Source: an uncultured Coriobacteriaceae bacterium (GTDB lineage Bacteria; Actinomycetota; Coriobacteriia; Coriobacteriales; Eggerthellaceae). Taken from it: 5,241 nt of DNA. Location of the stretch: NCBI GenBank assembly GCA_902781245.1, contig CACZIP010000159.1:1-5241 (forward strand), given 5' to 3'. Under the pieces are notes generated by a model, which was not told the origin of the DNA, did no database searches, and saw nothing but the letters and a program-made list of their open reading frames with translations. Below, piece after piece: positions 4,276 through 5,241 of the stretch (position 1 is the first letter of the stretch; the number at the start of each line of letters is the position of its first letter). Made by a program: the position numbers and the translations under genes.

Positions 4276-5241
4276 TCATCGCTTGCCGTAGATGAGCTCC
4301 TTGGCGCGCTCTGCCCCCGCATGGGTCGCATGCAGGTTTTCGGGCTCGATGAAGATGCGGGTCGTCTGTGGGAACGCACGGACGATTTCGCGTTCGATAC
4401 CGTCGATGGCCTCGTCGATGGCATCGCGGCTCGCCTTCTCCTCGAACGTGACGTCGATGGTCACGAGCAAATCCTGCGGGCCGAGGTACAACGACAGGAC
4501 GCGTCCGCACTTGTGAACGCGCGGGTCGGCCTCGACGATGCGCGCTACTTGGACTAGCTCGTCGCCCTGAAGGCCCTCACCGATGAGCAAGCCCTTCGTC
4601 TCGCGTAGCAGAACGATGGCTACAAGAGCGAGCAGTACGCCGATGAGCACCGACGCAGCGCCGTCGAAGTACGGATTGCCGGTGAGGTGACCGAGCAGCG
4701 TGCCCAGGAACGCCAGAAGCAAGCCGGTCAAAGCAGCGGAGTCTTCCAACACGACCGTGAAAAGACTCGGATCCTTGGCCTCTTTGATGAACTGGAGCGG
4801 CTTCGTGTCGCCGCGTGCGGCGTTGAACTCGCGCAGCGCAACCGAAAGAGACATGCTCTCGATGACAGCCGAAATGCCGATGATGATGTAGTTGAGCGTC
4901 GGGTTGCCGAGCGTCGTCTCGGGAGTAATCGACATGATGCGGTGGACGCCTTCGTAGATTGACACGCCACCGCCGAGCGCGAAGATCATGACCGCCACGA
5001 CGAGCGTCCAGAAATACAGTTCCATGCTGTAGCCGAATGGATGCGCAAGGTCGGGACGTCGTTCGGCGCGCTTCATGCCGAACAGGATGAGCAAGCCGTT
5101 TCCCGAATCCACGATCGAGTGGATTCCTTCGGAAATCATGGCCGACGAGCCCGAGATCAACGCAGCGATGAACTTCACGATACCGATGGCGATATTGGCC
5201 GCGACAGCCGCGATAATCGCCTTGGGACTCTCGCCTGCGGG
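4276..5241 (-). CDS. Cation diffusion facilitator (CDF) family transporter, N-terminus cut by window edge
   Basis: This is a CDF-family membrane protein that would export divalent metal such as zinc, iron or manganese in exchange for protons; the metal cannot be assigned. The frame stays open past the GTG at 5178 to the right edge, and those 21 residues (ESPKAIIAAVAANIAIGI) are family N-terminal sequence, so the real start is outside. 321 residues are visible. The first helix is at about 8-30. The second carries SGSSAMISEGIHSIVDSGN with H41 and D45, the usual HxxxD site. HPFGYSMELYFW follows at 67-78. The helix corresponding to TM5 has LEDSAALTG (E166, D167) with Val at the usual His position. 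The C-terminal cytoplasmic domain, from about 225, includes LLVTIDVTFEE and ends near IFIEPEN. No clear terminator follows the stop; only a weak GATCG...CGATC inverted repeat is seen at 4231-4250. Confidence 0.93.
   Translation of the reverse strand, partial: PAGESPKAIIAAVAANIAIGIVKFIAALISGSSAMISEGIHSIVDSGNGLLILFGMKRAERRPDLAHPFGYSMELYFWTLVVAVMIFALGGGVSIYEGVHRIMSITPETTLGNPTLNYIIIGISAVIESMSLSVALREFNAARGDTKPLQFIKEAKDPSLFTVVLEDSAALTGLLLAFLGTLLGHLTGNPYFDGAASVLIGVLLALVAIVLLRETKGLLIGEGLQGDELVQVARIVEADPRVHKCGRVLSLYLGPQDLLVTIDVTFEEKASRDAIDEAIDGIEREIVRAFPQTTRIFIEPENLHATHAGAERAKELIYGKR

Noticed and set aside
3978..4424. Minus-strand 148-codon frame between the CDF gene and the surface-protein remnant
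   Set aside because: Half of it is an out-of-frame reading of the CDF gene, and the rest is low-complexity Ser/Arg/Ala sequence with no motif.

Overview
The window looks like a mid-GC chromosome segment from a Gram-positive gut-type bacterium, most likely a member of the Coriobacteriia (Actinomycetota). The evidence for this is indirect: the Nudix hydrolase and GyrI-like protein look like gut Firmicutes/Coriobacteriia versions, a broken surface protein ends in an LPXTG-type sortase signal, and the tRNA gene encodes its own CCA. No marker in the window fixes the taxonomy.

Left part (1-3152). A Nudix hydrolase cut by the left edge runs rightward and ends 10 bp from the end of a leftward gene group. 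Reading along the minus strand, that group is: a YgbA-like cysteine-rich small protein (3152-2820), an HSL-type alpha/beta-hydrolase (2706-1861), a GyrI-like small-molecule-binding or hydrolase protein (1812-1180), and a YdjM-family membrane protein (1154-531). The last three are 48 and 25 bp apart and probably share a transcript that starts upstream of the hydrolase, which has the best ribosome binding site in the window. An esterase next to a GyrI-like protein suggests handling of small organic compounds or xenobiotics, but this is inference. The ygbA-like gene has its own extended -10 promoter. Behind that promoter lies an exact 22-bp-period, three-copy repeat array.

Middle (3318-3625). 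A complete tRNA-Ala(GGC) has a plausible promoter and a clear intrinsic terminator. Just past the terminator is a perfect 22-nt inverted copy of the tRNA's own 3' part, followed by a perfect 11-bp-stem hairpin.

Right part (3626-5241). Next comes what looks like a recombination scar. On the minus strand is the 3' end of a sortase-anchored surface protein with no signal peptide or N-terminal domains. It abuts, head to head, a short plus-strand fragment resembling part of an MFS transporter. After that, a cation diffusion facilitator (CDF) transporter enters from the right edge on the minus strand and is missing only its N-terminus. The tRNA, the inverted tRNA copy and the two truncated genes together suggest a tRNA-side integration or rearrangement hotspot that has since decayed.

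No complete mobile element, CRISPR array or obvious new multi-gene system is present. The most unusual features are the 22-bp repeat array and the inverted tRNA fragment.
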